Assembly (NCBI GenBank): GCA_036897525.1 | Contig: JAYMTJ010000011.1 | Location: 118,008-182,007 of the forward strand | Reading direction: 5' to 3' | Source of the DNA: Pelargonium x hortorum | Lineage: Eukaryota; Streptophyta; Magnoliopsida; Geraniales; Geraniaceae | DNA: 64,000 nt | Shown: one piece after another, positions 48,701-62,501 of the stretch | Layout: every line of letters begins with the position of its first letter | How positions within the stretch are numbered: position 1 is the stretch's first letter | Program-made: the position numbers and the translations under genes | Notes under the pieces: model-generated | Database searches by the model: none | The model's input: the letters and a program-made list of their open reading frames with translations, nothing else | Told to the model about the DNA's origin: nothing

Positions 48701-51175
48701 TTTTAAACAATGTCAATGGCAAAAACTTGTATCTATTCCTTGTTATCCCACTTCAGTTTTGGACAAAAAACTTTACCTTTTTTAATGGGCCCATGTTAAG
48801 GACGAGACGAGACCCTGGTTATCGTTCGATAAACTGTACATAGGTATAATAAACAACTTTAGATTCTATTCTAAAACAAAACTAGATTAGAGTAAGCCGG
48901 GAGTTGACAAAGTGTCGTATTTGTCTACTTCAATTTTGACTAGACCCTTAAGAATTCCATTTAGTTAATAAGTTGTAATAGGACGCACAGAGAAACTGTT
49001 CCGTAAAAAAAGGTTAAGTAAGAGTTGTACCGCATCACTCTTAACTGTTGTTATTAAAACTTTGTTAAAGAGTTTTTTAAAGAAAAAAGAAAGGGTTGTG
49101 TAGTATTTTTTTTACACTTTCCTAGTTAGCTTAATGTATTGTATAAAAAAAATGCTAGAAATATTTACTTATGAGGTCTTAGATTGCTCAACTAAAGAAA
49201 GGGTTGGGGAGTAGCTTTGTGTCTATTAAGTATATTTCTAGGCTTTCGCTTAACTATCGGGGTCTCCCTTTGGTTGTATATCTTGTTATAACTTCTAGCC
49301 AAATGGACTTTCACAAGTGCTTTATTTCCGTAGATTATTCTCAAGGTATTCGCTTACTATATCCCTTTTCTTTTGGGGGGTCTCTCTTTATCTTTACTAA
49401 TTACTAAGGATTTTTGGCTATATTAACCTTTTGTTACATGAGGGTTTATTTTAGCGGGAGCCCTGTATAAAATGAACTTTCATTTATTACCGATCGGTTT
49501 TTTCACTAGTCCAGCGCCAATAGATTTTTTTTTTGATTTCTTCCATGTTTTGCTACTAAGTATGCCGGTATTCTTGGAGAGTAGGATTCCCGTTGTTGTA
49601 CCTTTGCGTAGTCCGTTTCTGGATTTATCCCAAAGGGGGCTCGAGGTAAGAGTTATATGGATTGAAAATTATTTGAGAAAAAAATTTAGGTGAAGTGGTC
49701 CATTTTTTGAATGAAACTAACTTTGAGGTAATGAAGTCTAGCAGAGCTTATAAAATAAAGAGTAAAACTAAGTACTAATTTTGAGTTAAACTGACCCCGT
49801 AATCGTAATTTAGAAAGTACCGAAGTTCACTTCTTTTAGGATTTGTTACTAGTGATATTCATAAGAGAGACTCTTGAAAATACACAAAGCTAAAACTAAA
49901 AGAAAAGGTTCCTGGATAAGGTAAATGTTGTCCAGAAAATACCAGTATAATAAGAATCTAAATAGAGTCCGGAGATACTACATGCTTTGAGATGAGAAGA
50001 AAGGGGACTTAATTTATACTACCAAATGGAGCTTAGCAGCCAAGGGAAACTTAAGTATAAGTAACGGATTAGGGCAATTCCTCACCTAAAGAGCGAGTTT
50101 GAAGGAGAGTTTAGTACTCAAATTCCAGAATGAAAAGAGTCGAAACTCATTCAATTTTTATCGCCCCATCTAAATAAAGTAAAAGCAGAAAATGTAGTGT
50201 AAAATGCTGCAAAAATTACCTTAATTTAGCTTTTATGTGTACAGTAAAAGTGCATTTGAGGTAATTCGCCGTTCAGCCTACTAATGATTTATTTACTTTA
50301 CTCAACAAGGAAGAGTCCAGTTAAAATGGAGTCTATTGTAAATTAGGAAAGTACTTCTGTTAGGCATACCACCAGCCTAAAATTTCAATATTCCTACTAA
50401 TAAAACATAAGCGGAAAACCAAGACCACTCATTAAGAAACAAACCCAGAGAAAGATTTTAGCTTTTATCGGAGTTAATGCATATGCTGGGGGCAACCACA
50501 AAGAGCTTGTATAGAATTAGCTAGATGACCTTTTAAGGACTAAAACTGAGTAATCCCGAACCGAATTTGTAGAGTAAGATATAAATTTTAGTATTAAAAA
50601 AATGGAAGGAATATACAAATTATAAGGTAAAATACTGCCATAACTTTTTTTTTGACTCAGGATCCCTTTGCTTTACCTATCTTCATTCTATTCTATCCCT
50701 ATTTTTTGCGGGTTTTTATAAGTATTTGTAGCTTGTGTACAGGTAACCTGAAACTAAACTTTGTTCAATAAAGTCTGGGTATGACTAGGAAGAGCTCCAT
50801 TATTAAATATTAAGGATAATGGCTTATACATACCTAATAGGATAGAGAAAAGTGGCGCCTCTTTGCTTGCATCCCGTAACTTGTACTTGGCCGAGACGTC
50901 GCTAAAACTTTATTTCGGTAGGCTTTCACAAATTTTTACTGATGAAGGAAGAAAAGAGTACGCTTTGAGCTGGGCAATAGGAAGTCCCAAAAAGACCCTA
51001 GTGTCCAGTTCGTAACAAAAGTTAAACCCTTAATTTAATATGGGCATTCGAAAGCATTTCATAGACAAGAAAATCCTAGCCAGCCTACTATAAAAAGTAG
51101 AGTCTAAAGATTCACCAGAGGCTCTTCCGGGATATAGTATAGTCAGCACCAAAGAGTGAATATCAAGAGGAGCTA

Positions 51176-51202
51176 CTAATTTAGTTTTAAGAACTAAATT
51201 AG
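51176..51202. repeat. 11-bp perfect hairpin, 5-base loop
   Basis: CTAATTTAGTT (51176-51186) pairs perfectly with AACTAAATTAG (51192-51202) around the loop TTAAG. This is the longest uninterrupted stem I found. It lies in non-coding DNA, so it may be a remnant of a palindromic element or a foldback created by template switching. Confidence 0.85.
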
Positions 51203-53970
51203 GTAAAAAGCCGCAGCGTGTAACAAAATATAGGCTTTTTTATTTTCTAGTCTAGAGCTTGCCGTACTTGAGAGAGAATACATGTTCAGTTAAATGTAGA
51301 AGCAGAAGCATTCCCGGACAGGAGCGCCTTATATTCTTTGATTGTAGATTGTACTCATCCTAAAAAAAGGTAATATCTGAATGTTAAAATGAAAATCTTC
51401 TTAGCAAATCCTTTACTTTTTTTATCAAACAGGTAAGAGAAACTGCCTGCACTCTATCTGGATTAATAAAATTTCAATCTCTTATTCAACGTTTAAAGGA
51501 TTCAAAAAGACCCTCTTTCAGAGGTTAGAATTTTTTTTAACATTTAACACAGCATACTTTGTTATACCTTCTGCCGAGGTAAACTCCATATATCTGATAT
51601 CCGGAAAGTTTGTGTATGTAAAAGGATTTCTTGAATCTCTATAATTACTACTGTGCTGCCAATGCTCCAATGATAAAACCTAAAATTAGAAGAAATTTTG
51701 ATTACGAAAGTACTAGAGACTCCTTAAAGAAAGGATAGAAAACATAAACGCCCAAAACTTCCTATCCCCTGGCTATAAATGAATTCCAATGGGCGATAGC
51801 ATATCTCATATTGATCAAGATTAAAAGCAAAGCTAACTCAATGGCGAGCTCTAGAACAAAACCCCGATTTCTTTTTAGGAGTTCGTTTAAGCTGAAAACC
51901 CTTTTATTAGAGTATACTTTCGGGTTCTCTTCTCTAAGGAAGGCATACTTCAGTAAGTTTAGATATAATCCATTAAACCATAATTAACATAAAATAAAAA
52001 AAGTAGTGTTTTCCTAGTTGGAAAAATTATATACTCCCCAGGCCTAGTCCTAATAAAGCAGCTGAAAGTAGGGCAGAGGCATGTATTCTCGGTGAATAAT
52101 AAAATAAAAAGGAATATGCTTTTGTAAATATAAAACACTTGTGTAGTGCAGGAATTCCAAAGCTCTCTCGTAAGATCTTAAGGGCTTTATAATACCCAGT
52201 AAGCTATCCCTTTATGACCTTCAATCTCTTTTATTACACGAAGCTTTATAAGTTCCCTTGCTTGTACTCATGATACAGTACTTACTTTTACAACTGAAAA
52301 CCCTTAATTAATAGGTATACTTTTTGCCTCATGATCACACGGGTATCCTAAATTTTCTAGTGAAGTAAATAAAGAAGGATTGTGCTTTTCATATCTATGA
52401 GATAGGACGGCGGCTTCAATAAAAGCTCTGAAACTTGTCTTAAATAAATGAAAGTTTCTTGCTTAATTAATTTGAAATTCGAGAGGATTCTTTTAATAGA
52501 CTATATCGTTGGATCCCTATCGTATAGGACCTCCTTGTTAAACTCCCCTAAATCTCTAAAGTGAATGGCCAAAAATTTCATATTACGAAAAGTTCTTGCG
52601 ATTCCCTACTCCTTATATTCTTTTAAAATTTTTAATTACTGAGACACCCCTACAAAATACAAGTATAAGAGTTCACAAAAGATCAAGAGAAACTTTATGA
52701 AATATAAAATTCGTCACTTACTTGCGGTCCTATAGATACATAAATAGAGAAAAAACTCTACTCTATTACGAAAATGAATCCCTTCTAAAAATTTGAGTGG
52801 ATTATATCTTTCATTGTAGAAACCTTTAATTAGAAAATGAGAGATAATAACCGACTAAGAAAAAAACTTACTGCAATTCGCCAGTGTCAGAGTATTCTAA
52901 AAAGCCTCCTTAACCCTGTAGTAAAGTAAAGACTAGGGATTCCTGCTAATAAAATAGCAAAACGCATGGAGTTTAGAACACCCCCTTTTTAAGAGAGTCC
53001 GTTCGATATATTTTCTACAAGGAGAGGGCCTTTTAGTTATGCTAGAAGAGCTAAAGTCGGTATAAGATTAAAAAAGGAATAGTCTTACAGTCTACAGCTT
53101 CTCTCTGTTCTATAAAGAAATTTTCTTCTTTTATAGGTGTTGCCGCTTTGTTCTTCTAGAGCCTGATGCAGAGTTATATCTTGATTGGGAAAAAGTCTAT
53201 TCTACTTCGGCTAACACTTACACTTTCTAAATAGTTGATTTTAGTTTTAGCCGAAAGTCAAAGGCAGCTGGTTTTTTAGAGATAAAGAGCTACAAAAATG
53301 AATAGAACACTAGGGCACTCTGTTCTGTGATTTGACTTAACATAATTGAAAGCAAAATGTATCCATCCAAACGACTATAGCAAACTTTATCGAATTAGAG
53401 AGCTGCTACTGAATAAAGTAAGTCATATACTACATTCTTGTGAATGGCTTTGGTACATACCTTAGCTTTACCAAGAGGCTGAATACTCTATAATAAAGAA
53501 AAAATAAGAGTCTCCTCTGAAAGAAAATACACTTTTTAAGTAACCATAGAGAAATAGGTGACAGACGACCCTATCCTTTTAGGAAAACTCCCACAAAGAA
53601 CCCACCCCCCCTTGGGGAACTTCAAGGACCAAAGTCTAAATCTAATAAAGTGAATTTAACCTTTATTAGAAAGCATTTTATATCGCAAAGCAAAGCTCCT
53701 ACTAGGGTGTAACTTTAGTACGAGAAGTCGGTTTTTTCTAAAACTCTAATCTTTGATGCGTATACTTATATAATATGAAACAAGAGTATAATCCCAGGGT
53801 TTTACCTGCAAAAAATTTTGATTTTCAGTATTGTTAAAATTGCTTTCGTGTGAATCCCCGGCGGGTATAGAGAATCTAGATTTCCCTTAGGGTTTACTTA
53901 TCAGAGTGCCCCTTTCTATATACTATGAAGACAGAGGTGTTGCTGTAAATTTAGTAAGCAAGGAACAACT

Positions 53971-53994
53971 AGAGATTAAAGTAGAGATTAAAGA
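53971..53994. repeat. Tandem 12-mer, two copies
   Basis: AGAGATTAAAGT is followed directly by AGAGATTAAAGA, one mismatch in 12. Confidence 0.9.
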
Positions 53995-55821
53995 GAAAAT
54001 AGAATTCTCTTGCGTTTAGAGTAGTGAGCCATCACCAGGAAGTGTCGTAGTTTCAAGTATTGCGTGCTAGCTTCGAGTTGCTTAAATAGAATCTTTGATA
54101 TATGATCAAACTCGTGCTTAATGCCGAAGCGTTGCCAGTTATGATTATGAATAGGAGCCTTTTCTGTTAGATTTAGAATTCTGAGAGTAAATATAGTAGA
54201 AGACAAAAAGGAAAAGCCAAAGAAAAGAACTCCGATATGTTTTTATGGATTTGGAACTACTGACATCCTAATTTCTATGCTTTTTTTGTAATGAAAGGGT
54301 CAAATACAGACCAGACAGTTTCTAAAGTCTTCCTATTAATAATCTACCTTATGTATATCTGATCTCGCCAATCTAATCCTTGCAAGAACAACTAATAAAG
54401 TAAATGAAACGTCAGAGTTTAATATAGAAGAGGGTAGTAAAGCCCTATTTTCTATAGCTACATTCATTGTTTTATCAGAGCACCCCTTTTTATTAATATA
54501 AAGTTCAAGAAGGTATATACTTGTTAGGCTTATATTCCCGGTCCAATGCTCCAGTCGAGAAAGTGTTTTTTAGTTTTCAAAATCTGATCTATTATGAAAT
54601 AACTAGTTAACGAGGATTCTTTATAGACGTTTAGTATCTCCTACCTAATAGATAGAGAAGGGACAGTCCTAGAATTAGTCAAAGTTTAGGCTTTCCAGGT
54701 TTTTGGGGGTAGAAGAGCGCTTCTTTTTCTGATATTATCCTAACTAAGTAGGTAAAGTCTAACTATTATTTTATTTACAGTCTCATGATTCATTCAATCT
54801 ATAGGGGTACCTATACCTATAATATGTAATGTACAAAAAACAATTTCAATTATTCTTAAAATTTACGAGAAACCTTAACTTATCGTGCTTATTAGGTCTA
54901 GGATCCTGGGAATTAGAAAATTTATGATACAATAGGGGCGCCTCTCCTTTTTACCTGGCCCTCTATAAGCGTATCCGGTTCTAGTACACAATATAAAGGA
55001 GACTCTTCGACCTTTTCCGTTAAAATGTGCATTGGTTTTTCTTTTATCTTCACTACCTATAATTGATATACTAGACTAGAAGCAGCTAATACTAACTATA
55101 TACGAGTAAAGAATTATAACCCTCGAATCCCATACCTTAAAATCTAGCCAAACTCAAGTATACAATCTACACGAGCAGTTCTGGAGAATCCGGGACATCC
55201 TTATTATTCGGATGGATTAAGACATAGGCTAAATAACACCCATTAGAATTAGATAGAGCTCATTCCTTTATAGTTAAAGGAGTGGAAATTCAAGATAGAA
55301 AATGTATATATACATTTAGGTTAACAAGAATAAATAGAGCTTTGTATGTTGCACAGGGTTTTTATGGATAGTATGCAGCCTTCTTTCTATGATAAATAAA
55401 GTACCTTATACTTTTTTATTTACCACTACATCTCTTGTAGAAACTCCCTTTAGTTGAAAGATAATTAATACTGACAAGTAAACCTTTATTGCTCCGTTTT
55501 TGTTAGTTATAGTTATAAGCGTCCCCTTATTAGTATATTAGTAAAAGGCATTGATAAACAGAGTCTATTATATAAGTGATTAAAAAGGAGTTACCCTTCT
55601 GGGCTACCGCGCCTCAATTGTCTATATGATATATCTTTCTTTACTAGTTAATAAGTTGAAGTTCTTAAGATAGGACTTGTACCAACAACATAAAAAGAAT
55701 AATAGGTAGCTAGCCAATCAAAGTATCCCTTAGTGTAGCTTTTGTAACTCACTTATAAGGATTCCCTCATTTTCTCAGAATAGGGTAATAAAATTAGCGT
55801 ATGGTATCTAAAATTTTACAC

Positions 55822-55833
55822 TAGTAGTAGTAG
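55822..55833. repeat. Microsatellite (TAG)x4
   Basis: Four exact TAG triplets in otherwise plain sequence. Confidence 0.85.
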
Positions 55834-58370
55834 CTTCTCATTCGACTACGTGCCGTGCCGCTTAGTTTTCAAAATTAAGACTAGGATGCCTTGGTAATTT
55901 TAACTAGACAAAGGATCGCATTTGTTATGTATATAATTAATGAATATTTTATAGGAAGTAGTACTTTTCTTATTTTTACATTCTAGGCTATAAAATAGAA
56001 GAAAGTTCCCGCGTAAAAGGAATTCCAGTGGGTGTTTTTTCTTGTAGTGTAGACTGAGCCTTAGTAACCGGGGTGACCATTCCCTTCACTTGCGCTTTGT
56101 CTTGAGGCTTATATAATAAGAACGGGTTTCTGATTGGTGTCTAGTCTAGTGTATTGCTTTTAAGCCGCTACTGAGCTACCTTCTATTTTTTCTTACTTTG
56201 CTTGGAATTCTTGTAAAAGCTCTGCATTACATTATTACTACTTTTGAAAGAAAGACTCGTTGTTTTCGTTGTAAGCTATGCCCGTTTTGACTCTATATTC
56301 GAGAGTTTCTGACGTTTTAACATTTATGAGCTTTTGTTTATCACTATAAAAGTTTAGAGGTTTTGATGTAGCATTTACACTAACTACACGAACCAAAGTA
56401 TGGTTCGAAAAGCTACTAGCAGCTCAAATGGAGTTTCTTGTCTTTAATTTTTAAAACCCTATATTCCAGTAAATTGAGTCATCCTCGAAAGGTTTTTCTA
56501 TAGAAGAGATGGACTAAATAAAATGTAGTAAATTGATTCCTTTTATGTATATAGTGGACTTAACTTTTGAATTTTAGGAGTGGGTTTCCTTTATAAATTC
56601 GTGTTTATAACTTTATCAAAATAGAAGTGAGCTCCCCTAGGAAAAAAGGTGATTTATTACTTTCAAAGTTATCCTGATCCCTAATTGTTAATTAAAAAAA
56701 CCGGCGTTCTGTGACCGGACTTGCTTACTAAGTGTTAGTTTAGCTACAAATCTCGTATTAAGAGGTCCGGTGAACTCTCTTGTCTAAAGCGTTGCTGCTC
56801 CTTAATCTTGCTTATTACTTTTTCTACCTTACGTTTTTGTGGGGCACTCAGTTTTCTTTTTAGGGTTTATTTCAAGGTGAAGCTTATAAGCATCCTTTTT
56901 CCCATAGAGCCCTTTATTTCCTATTTCTCTTTATTTTGCTATGCCGCATATTATTTAGACCTAACCTAAATAGGTCCTGGGCAAAAGCTACACACGGCTT
57001 GCTTTGGGCTTTCTATGGGGCGCCCACATAGGGAAAACCTAGGAGTCCAAGCAAATCCCAGTAACTAAAATAGAAACTATCCTTGTAAGTATTATACTAT
57101 ATAAAAAAAAGAAAGGTGGGGAAAATCTAACTACAAGCTACAAGAATTTCAATAAATATTTTTAGTGCGGGCCTGCTCTAAAAAAAGGGTTACTTTAGTG
57201 GGTTATGCATACAGGAGGAGGCAAAAAGGGGGTCAATACAAAAAAAATTAGCAGGACTCTTAGGCAGTTATACACCACATCTTGAAGTATTTTAAGGGAT
57301 TTACTCTAAAAAAACCGGGGCCCAAAATTCTATTTAGGTATTTTAATTCTTATACAGAACTTATGTAAGCGGGTCCTTTTTTGTCTATTTAGCCTGTTCA
57401 TGGCTTGTAGGCCTTACTGATTGGTGGGAGATACTGGGTTTTTCGCTTAGTATCCCCGATTTATATATAATGAATTTCTTTTGGTTTCTACAGCCCCTTT
57501 TGTACTGCGGAATAGTCAATATACTGCTTTATCACAAGAAGGAGGCTAACTCTTGTTTTATCCCGAGCATTGTAGGGTATTTCCCTAACTTAAATGCCTT
57601 TAATAAAAACCTCTCTAGAAAACTCTGGAGTACCAAAAATCCCTTAATTACAGCAAAAAAACACTAAATTGTACTTCCAGCTTATCCTTTAACTTATAGA
57701 GGAAATAATGAGTCGTAACTAGAAGCATCTATAACAAAACTATGTACGAGTTTCCTTGATCCTATCTAGCAAATACTTAGGGTTCTTCTTTCAATTTTTT
57801 TATAACCCGGGTAAGTTCTTTTCGCATGTGGTTTTGTCATAACATTTTGCTATTAGGCAGTTCTGTCGATTCGGAAGTTCTCCACAGACTTAGTTAAAGG
57901 TAGAATAGTATATGGAGTTTACTGCAGAACTCTAAACTAACATAAGAGCATTCTAAAAGTCTCTGGAACATCTTAAAGATATAGGTTCGACACCGACGCG
58001 AAAGAATTTTCTCGAGAAGATCCTTGCATCAGATTGCGCTAGGATACTCTCGTAGATATTTTGACTTACAAATTTGTTTTTTTAATCTTGACTCTGGTCT
58101 GGGTACAAATTCAATTTTGGTTTTTATAAATTCTAAATGGAAAGGGATTTTGACTTCCTTTTAGATGTCATTATCTTTAAATTAAGAACGCCTTTGAAAA
58201 ACAAAAAAGTAGTAACATTTTGAATTCTGAGGGTTCAAAAGAGCTGACTTTCAAGTGTGGTTTAGAGTTTGGGTTGTTCCTTGGTTTGGACTGATAAGAT
58301 AGTGCAGGCTTACACTAAACTAAAGGAGTACTAATACAATAGGAATTTCTTTGACAACGCAGACTATAGA

Positions 58371-59060
58371 CAGCATCTTTGCTAGAAGGATTAATAGGGG
58401 ATTTGCTTAGGGGAATTGCACTTGACCGGTAACTGTCTAGGCTTGGTTGGAAGTTAAAGGGATCTAAGAGTACATGACAGGCATTCCATTAACACCACCG
58501 ACTTTCACTGGCAAAGTACTGCATTCATAGGACTGGCTAGGGAATACACTAGCTTAGATTAGCACCACAGACAGTTCCTATTCCATGACCCTGCGCTACC
58601 GAGCTGACAAGGGCTGGCTATAAAGGTTCCCAGCATTCCAAAAAAATGAAATAGAATCCGTATTCTGTGCCTTCAATTCCTTTATCTGTACCGTCGATGG
58701 GTCAGTCAGTGATAGAACTGTTGCTAGGTAGGAGAGTGTAAGCTGTCATGGGTAGAATGTGAATACTGTTACAGTCGAACCAAGGGAAGCTCTTTCAACT
58801 GCTAATGGAAGCAAGACCTTAGCTGTCAAATCGGAAGAGTACTCTCATCAAGTAAAGACCAGAAAGAAAAACCGGTTCCTATCTCCTTCTGTAAATGGTA
58901 TAAAAAGAGTAAGAAAAGTGTCAACTTTAAAACCTCATAGAAGAAGCTCTCATTTTCTCTTCTGTAAAAGGACATCCATTTTGTACTCTTTTATTCAACA
59001 TAATCACTTATATCAGAACAGAACTCTTTCAATTGGTACATTACATTAAAAATAAGAGTC
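58371..59060. other. G+C-richer island, plant-mitochondrion-like, with a basic open frame
   Basis: Less A+T-rich than its surroundings, with words shared with the 6.5 kb island (CACCACCG, ACTGGCA). A plus-strand frame at 58759-59049 (96 codons) encodes a Lys/Arg- and Ser-rich product with no membrane segment and no recognised domain. It starts with GTG, lacks an ATG at its head and has no visible upstream signal, and its length is within chance. I therefore do not call it a gene. Confidence 0.35.
58488..58503 (+). repeat. Dispersed 16-base repeat, copy B
   Basis: Partner of 6548-6563. A third, shorter relative, TTAGCACCACAGAC, lies about 65 bases downstream near 58559, so the word is also repeated locally. 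Confidence 0.45.
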
Positions 59061-62000
59061 ATTCGGAGCATTAGCAGTATATTATATCAGCAGAATATAG
59101 AATAAAGTAGTCAAGTATTTTGGTTTCTACGGCTTTCTTTGTACCGGTGAAGTTCTTCTAAGGACAGTCCTTCTTTGTCTTAGGGTTTTGTTCTTGTCAG
59201 CTGGTAACTAGAAAAAAACACAAAGTCTTTGCGGGTCCCCCTTTTTTTTTCTAAGAAAAGTTTAATACCTATAAATTAATATAAATAAATTAAAAACTTT
59301 TAAGTCAAATCAATACTAAATAAAGCTAATGCTGCTATCCTACTCTTGTGAATCCGGTGGGAGTTTAAAGGGCTGCTAAAAAAAAGAAGTTACTACCATA
59401 AAATTCGATCAAAAATGACTTGGAATTTTTGGATTCCTTACTACTAATTATAAAGAGTAGATAGGTAACTAAGGGGCATTTTTTAGGGAGACTTCACTAC
59501 TTTTCTGTACACCCCCGAGACTCGCCTGTATAGGGTCGTACTTTATATTATCCTATTGTCTATACAAAAGGAAACTAGGCAAAGTGAAATTTAAAGAGGT
59601 TGAGCTGGCAAGAGGAAGAGGCCCCTATTATGCGCTATGCTCGAAACCCTTTATTGAACTAAGGAAGCAGCCTACCGTTGTATCTGTTTAGGGGTTCCCT
59701 ATAAGTTCTACAAAACCATCTTCAGTGCTAAATCTCTAAATTCATATGCGTAAGGGCCATACTAAAACAAAATAATTCAGGATAATACCAAAATATTTTT
59801 TTGTTACTTAAAACTTATTATCTTGTAAACTTGGAGTTCTTTTTAAGGTTGAGATTCTGCCCCTATCCTATATGATAAAATGATTTCGAAGGGAATCCTG
59901 GTCCTGGAGAGCTTCTAGCTTAATCTAAATAGTAATTACAAACTCGGTATAGCAAAAGCTGCTACAGCTTAAAGAATAGCTCTCTTTATAGTAGGTATAT
60001 ATAGGAAAGCTAGTAGTTATTAATATTCTGCTTTAGTGTTAGTGGGGCAACCTTTTGGGAACTCATTGCAGGTCCCTTTCATGCGTTATAACATGATTTT
60101 AATCAGTGTATAGAGGACCGTGTAGTATTTTTCATTTTATACTAGATTTTATACATCTATACAAGAAAGGGTGCTATATTAAAGAATAGTCCTATTATAT
60201 TGCCTTTCATAATGGGCGTCAGTCTCCGCTAAAACTTTTGATAAAGTAAAAAAGCTTTTCAATTATAGGTCATTCTTGCTCGTATTCCCGGTTATTCTAT
60301 TGTCTCAACTAGCACAGCACTTTTTAAACTTAACTATTGAAGTAGTTTTTTTACCACGGGTGCGCTGGGTTCTACTACTAAGTATTTCGGCAGAGAGTGC
60401 TCCGTTTGTACCTAATTCGGATACTCTTGTATCTATTGGTTTTGAGACTTAAATGCCAAAGGATAGTCCTGCGATAGATTAACTTTCGATAACTAGAAAA
60501 ATGTTTGTTTTCTAGTGGGCAAGTTTCAAAAGAGCTTGTAAAAGTAAAAAGGCTCGGGATTAGACTATCATTGAAACAAAGTCTAAACTCGGGAGTACTC
60601 CTGAAAGGAAAGGGGTTATTTATAATTCTACTGTTCATAATAATAGGAATCCATAAGGAACCAGAAGCATACAAGACAAATGGTTTAACTATCTAAAGTA
60701 TTTACACCAACAGAGCTTTCTATGCTAATTTATAGAGCCTCGCAGGAAAATCTTTATATCTTCGATTTTTTTTGTCTATCTTTGGCAATGTCCCCGTTCT
60801 AAAAGGAAACGCAAAATTTTTATATAAATAGAGTCTATTAACTCTTAGATTTCTTAAGATAAGCAAAGTTATAAAGTAGCGATATCCAATCCCGAGCTCT
60901 ATAATATTTCCTAGTCATTTTATCTTATTCTCATAGACAAGAGCTTTCAATACACAAATTGTAGAAAAAAACCTATCTGAAACTCTGTAAATTTTATTAC
61001 AGAAAAATTCCCAGCATAAACCTTTAAGGGGGCCTTACCAGTTCCTCGGTGAGGAATTGCTTATATCCCCAGAAAGTAAAACACTTTCCGTGTTTAAATA
61101 TTCCCTGTTGGGTGTTTTTGTTCCTTTAGTTTCACTATACTGTATTTTATTTTCCTCGGTCTAAAGATAATTTAAGTATCGAAATTAAAGAGGAACTTTT
61201 TTTTAGATATAGATCAAATTTTTAGTTTCTTTTCGAGTAGAGCTCTTTATTACTTAGTAAGGCCGTTTAAAAATTCCTAGAGAGTTGGTAGTCGAAATAT
61301 AAAATAAATAAGGAAGGTTCGAATCTAAGAAATCTAGGATCAAATTAGCAGCCTTTACTAAAAAACAGAACGAACAAGCAAGTAAAAGCTTCTGTATTTC
61401 TTCGCAAGCTGGGAAATCGGAATTGCACCTTATAAAATAAAATACGAAAGATTACTTGGGTACCCTACAGACTTGTAAATCTAAGCTTTTACTTGGCCTG
61501 ACTTCGGGAAACAAAAGGCACCCTGATCTAAGAATGGCGTTATTTGTTTGTCCCGCTCAAACTGAATGACACACTTATTTATTTATGTATGTGAGATGGG
61601 TATTACTTTGAGTTGATCAGGAAGACTAGATTATTCAAGTGGTTACCAGGAACTGGGTTTTATAAGTAATCTGGGTCCACTTTTTTTTGCAAATGCAGAA
61701 GAGTCTTAATTCGTTATGTATGTAATAACCACTAGTTACTGCAAAAATGTGAAGCATTAAAGTATTGTCGTGTCGAGATTTCCTTTTTTTTTTTGAAATT
61801 TAAATAAAAGGGGTTTTCCTTGAATTGTGGGCTTTTCTAAATCTAAACCAGTTAATATTTGCAAACTTAGGACCTTCAGTACCCTCTTAATCAGAAGTTA
61901 GCAGATGCTTTTTTTAAGGAAACCCATGTAGGTCGTATAAAATAAAGAAGGCTCTTGATTCCGCCCCAGACCCGCTAAGGTCTTCAAATGTGAGAGAATT

Positions 62001-62330
62001 GGCTGCTTTATTTTCTTTAGCCCAAGATATAATTAATTGTTATTTTTTAGATGTTTCTATTATACTGTACAGATTAGACTAAGCGTCTAGTTTTGGTGCT
62101 TGTAAAAAAAAGTAAGTTCCTTTATTTAATATGAAATTTGAAGTTATACGAGTTCCAGAGCAAAGCTTTACGAGCCCTAAGAGTGTCTTTCTAGTTAAGC
62201 CAAATTAAGTTGGAAGGATATACGCGGTTAGTCGTAGTTTGGGGTTCTCTTTAAAATATTAAGGAGTTATCTCAACACTTTGGTGAATAAAGTAATTAGT
62301 CCAAATATAAAGGCTATAGAAAGAGGAAGC
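59061..62330. other. Gene-free A+T-rich tract
   Basis: The longest open frame of the window (60378-60674 minus, 98 codons, TTG start) lies here, opposed on the plus strand by 60505-60696. Its product is Ser/Phe/Arg/Ile-rich with no motif. It also contains copy B of the 30-base diverged repeat and a perfect 7-bp inverted repeat (61275-61281 with 61333-61339) discussed under rejected items. Confidence 0.65.
60077..60106 (+). repeat. Diverged dispersed repeat, copy B
   Basis: Partner of 2480-2509 (25 of 30 identical, ungapped, direct orientation). Confidence 0.5.
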
Positions 62331-62483
62331 AAGTGTATATTAACTAACTATACTATAGATACAACCCTAGCTAGACATTAGTTCCAACAAGACGAATAAC
62401 AAGCTCCAGTAGAGTCTAGCTCTCAAGAAGTAGAGGTTAGAAGTCAAAGAGGTATGCAGAACAAGCAAGTCATGAATAAAGAG

Positions 62484-62501
62484 AGTCAATAAAGTCAATA
62501 A
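62484..62501. repeat. Tandem 9-mer AGTCAATAA x2
   Basis: Two exact adjacent copies. Confidence 0.9.

Larger units (their letters stand above)
42501..51170. other. Gene-free A+T-rich tract
   Basis: Open frames at 42780-42968 minus, 49204-49407 plus and 49472-49693 plus are 62-73 codons, Phe/Leu/Ser-rich and unsupported. Two perfect palindromes occur (46190, 48683). Around 46.85-47.35 kb the plus strand leans to A and G, more mildly than in the 35 kb patch. No RNA gene seen. Confidence 0.65.
51203..58370. other. Gene-free A+T-rich tract
   Basis: Open frames 53988-54206 minus (72 codons) and 57470-57667 plus (65 codons) carry no recognisable motif. It contains a tandem 12-mer (53971) and a TAG microsatellite (55822). 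Nothing else stands out. Confidence 0.7.

Noticed and set aside
49860-49868. CATAAGAGA, an exact match to the dicot mitochondrial promoter consensus CRTAAGAGA
   Set aside because: About one match is expected by chance in both strands of 64 kb, and no gene lies downstream.
58759-59049. 96-codon plus-strand frame with a basic product
   Set aside because: GTG start, no domain, no upstream signal, and not beyond chance length. Kept only as part of an island description.
60378-60674. Longest open frame, 98 codons, minus strand
   Set aside because: TTG start, Ser/Phe/Arg/Ile-rich product without motif, opposed by a plus-strand frame, and within chance length for this base composition.
61275-61339. 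Possible short tRNA: perfect 7-bp stem TCCTAGA/TCTAGGA with an internal TTCGAAT
   Set aside because: T-stem has only about two pairs, the gap between T-loop and acceptor is too long, no anticodon arm fits, and the total length is 65 bases.
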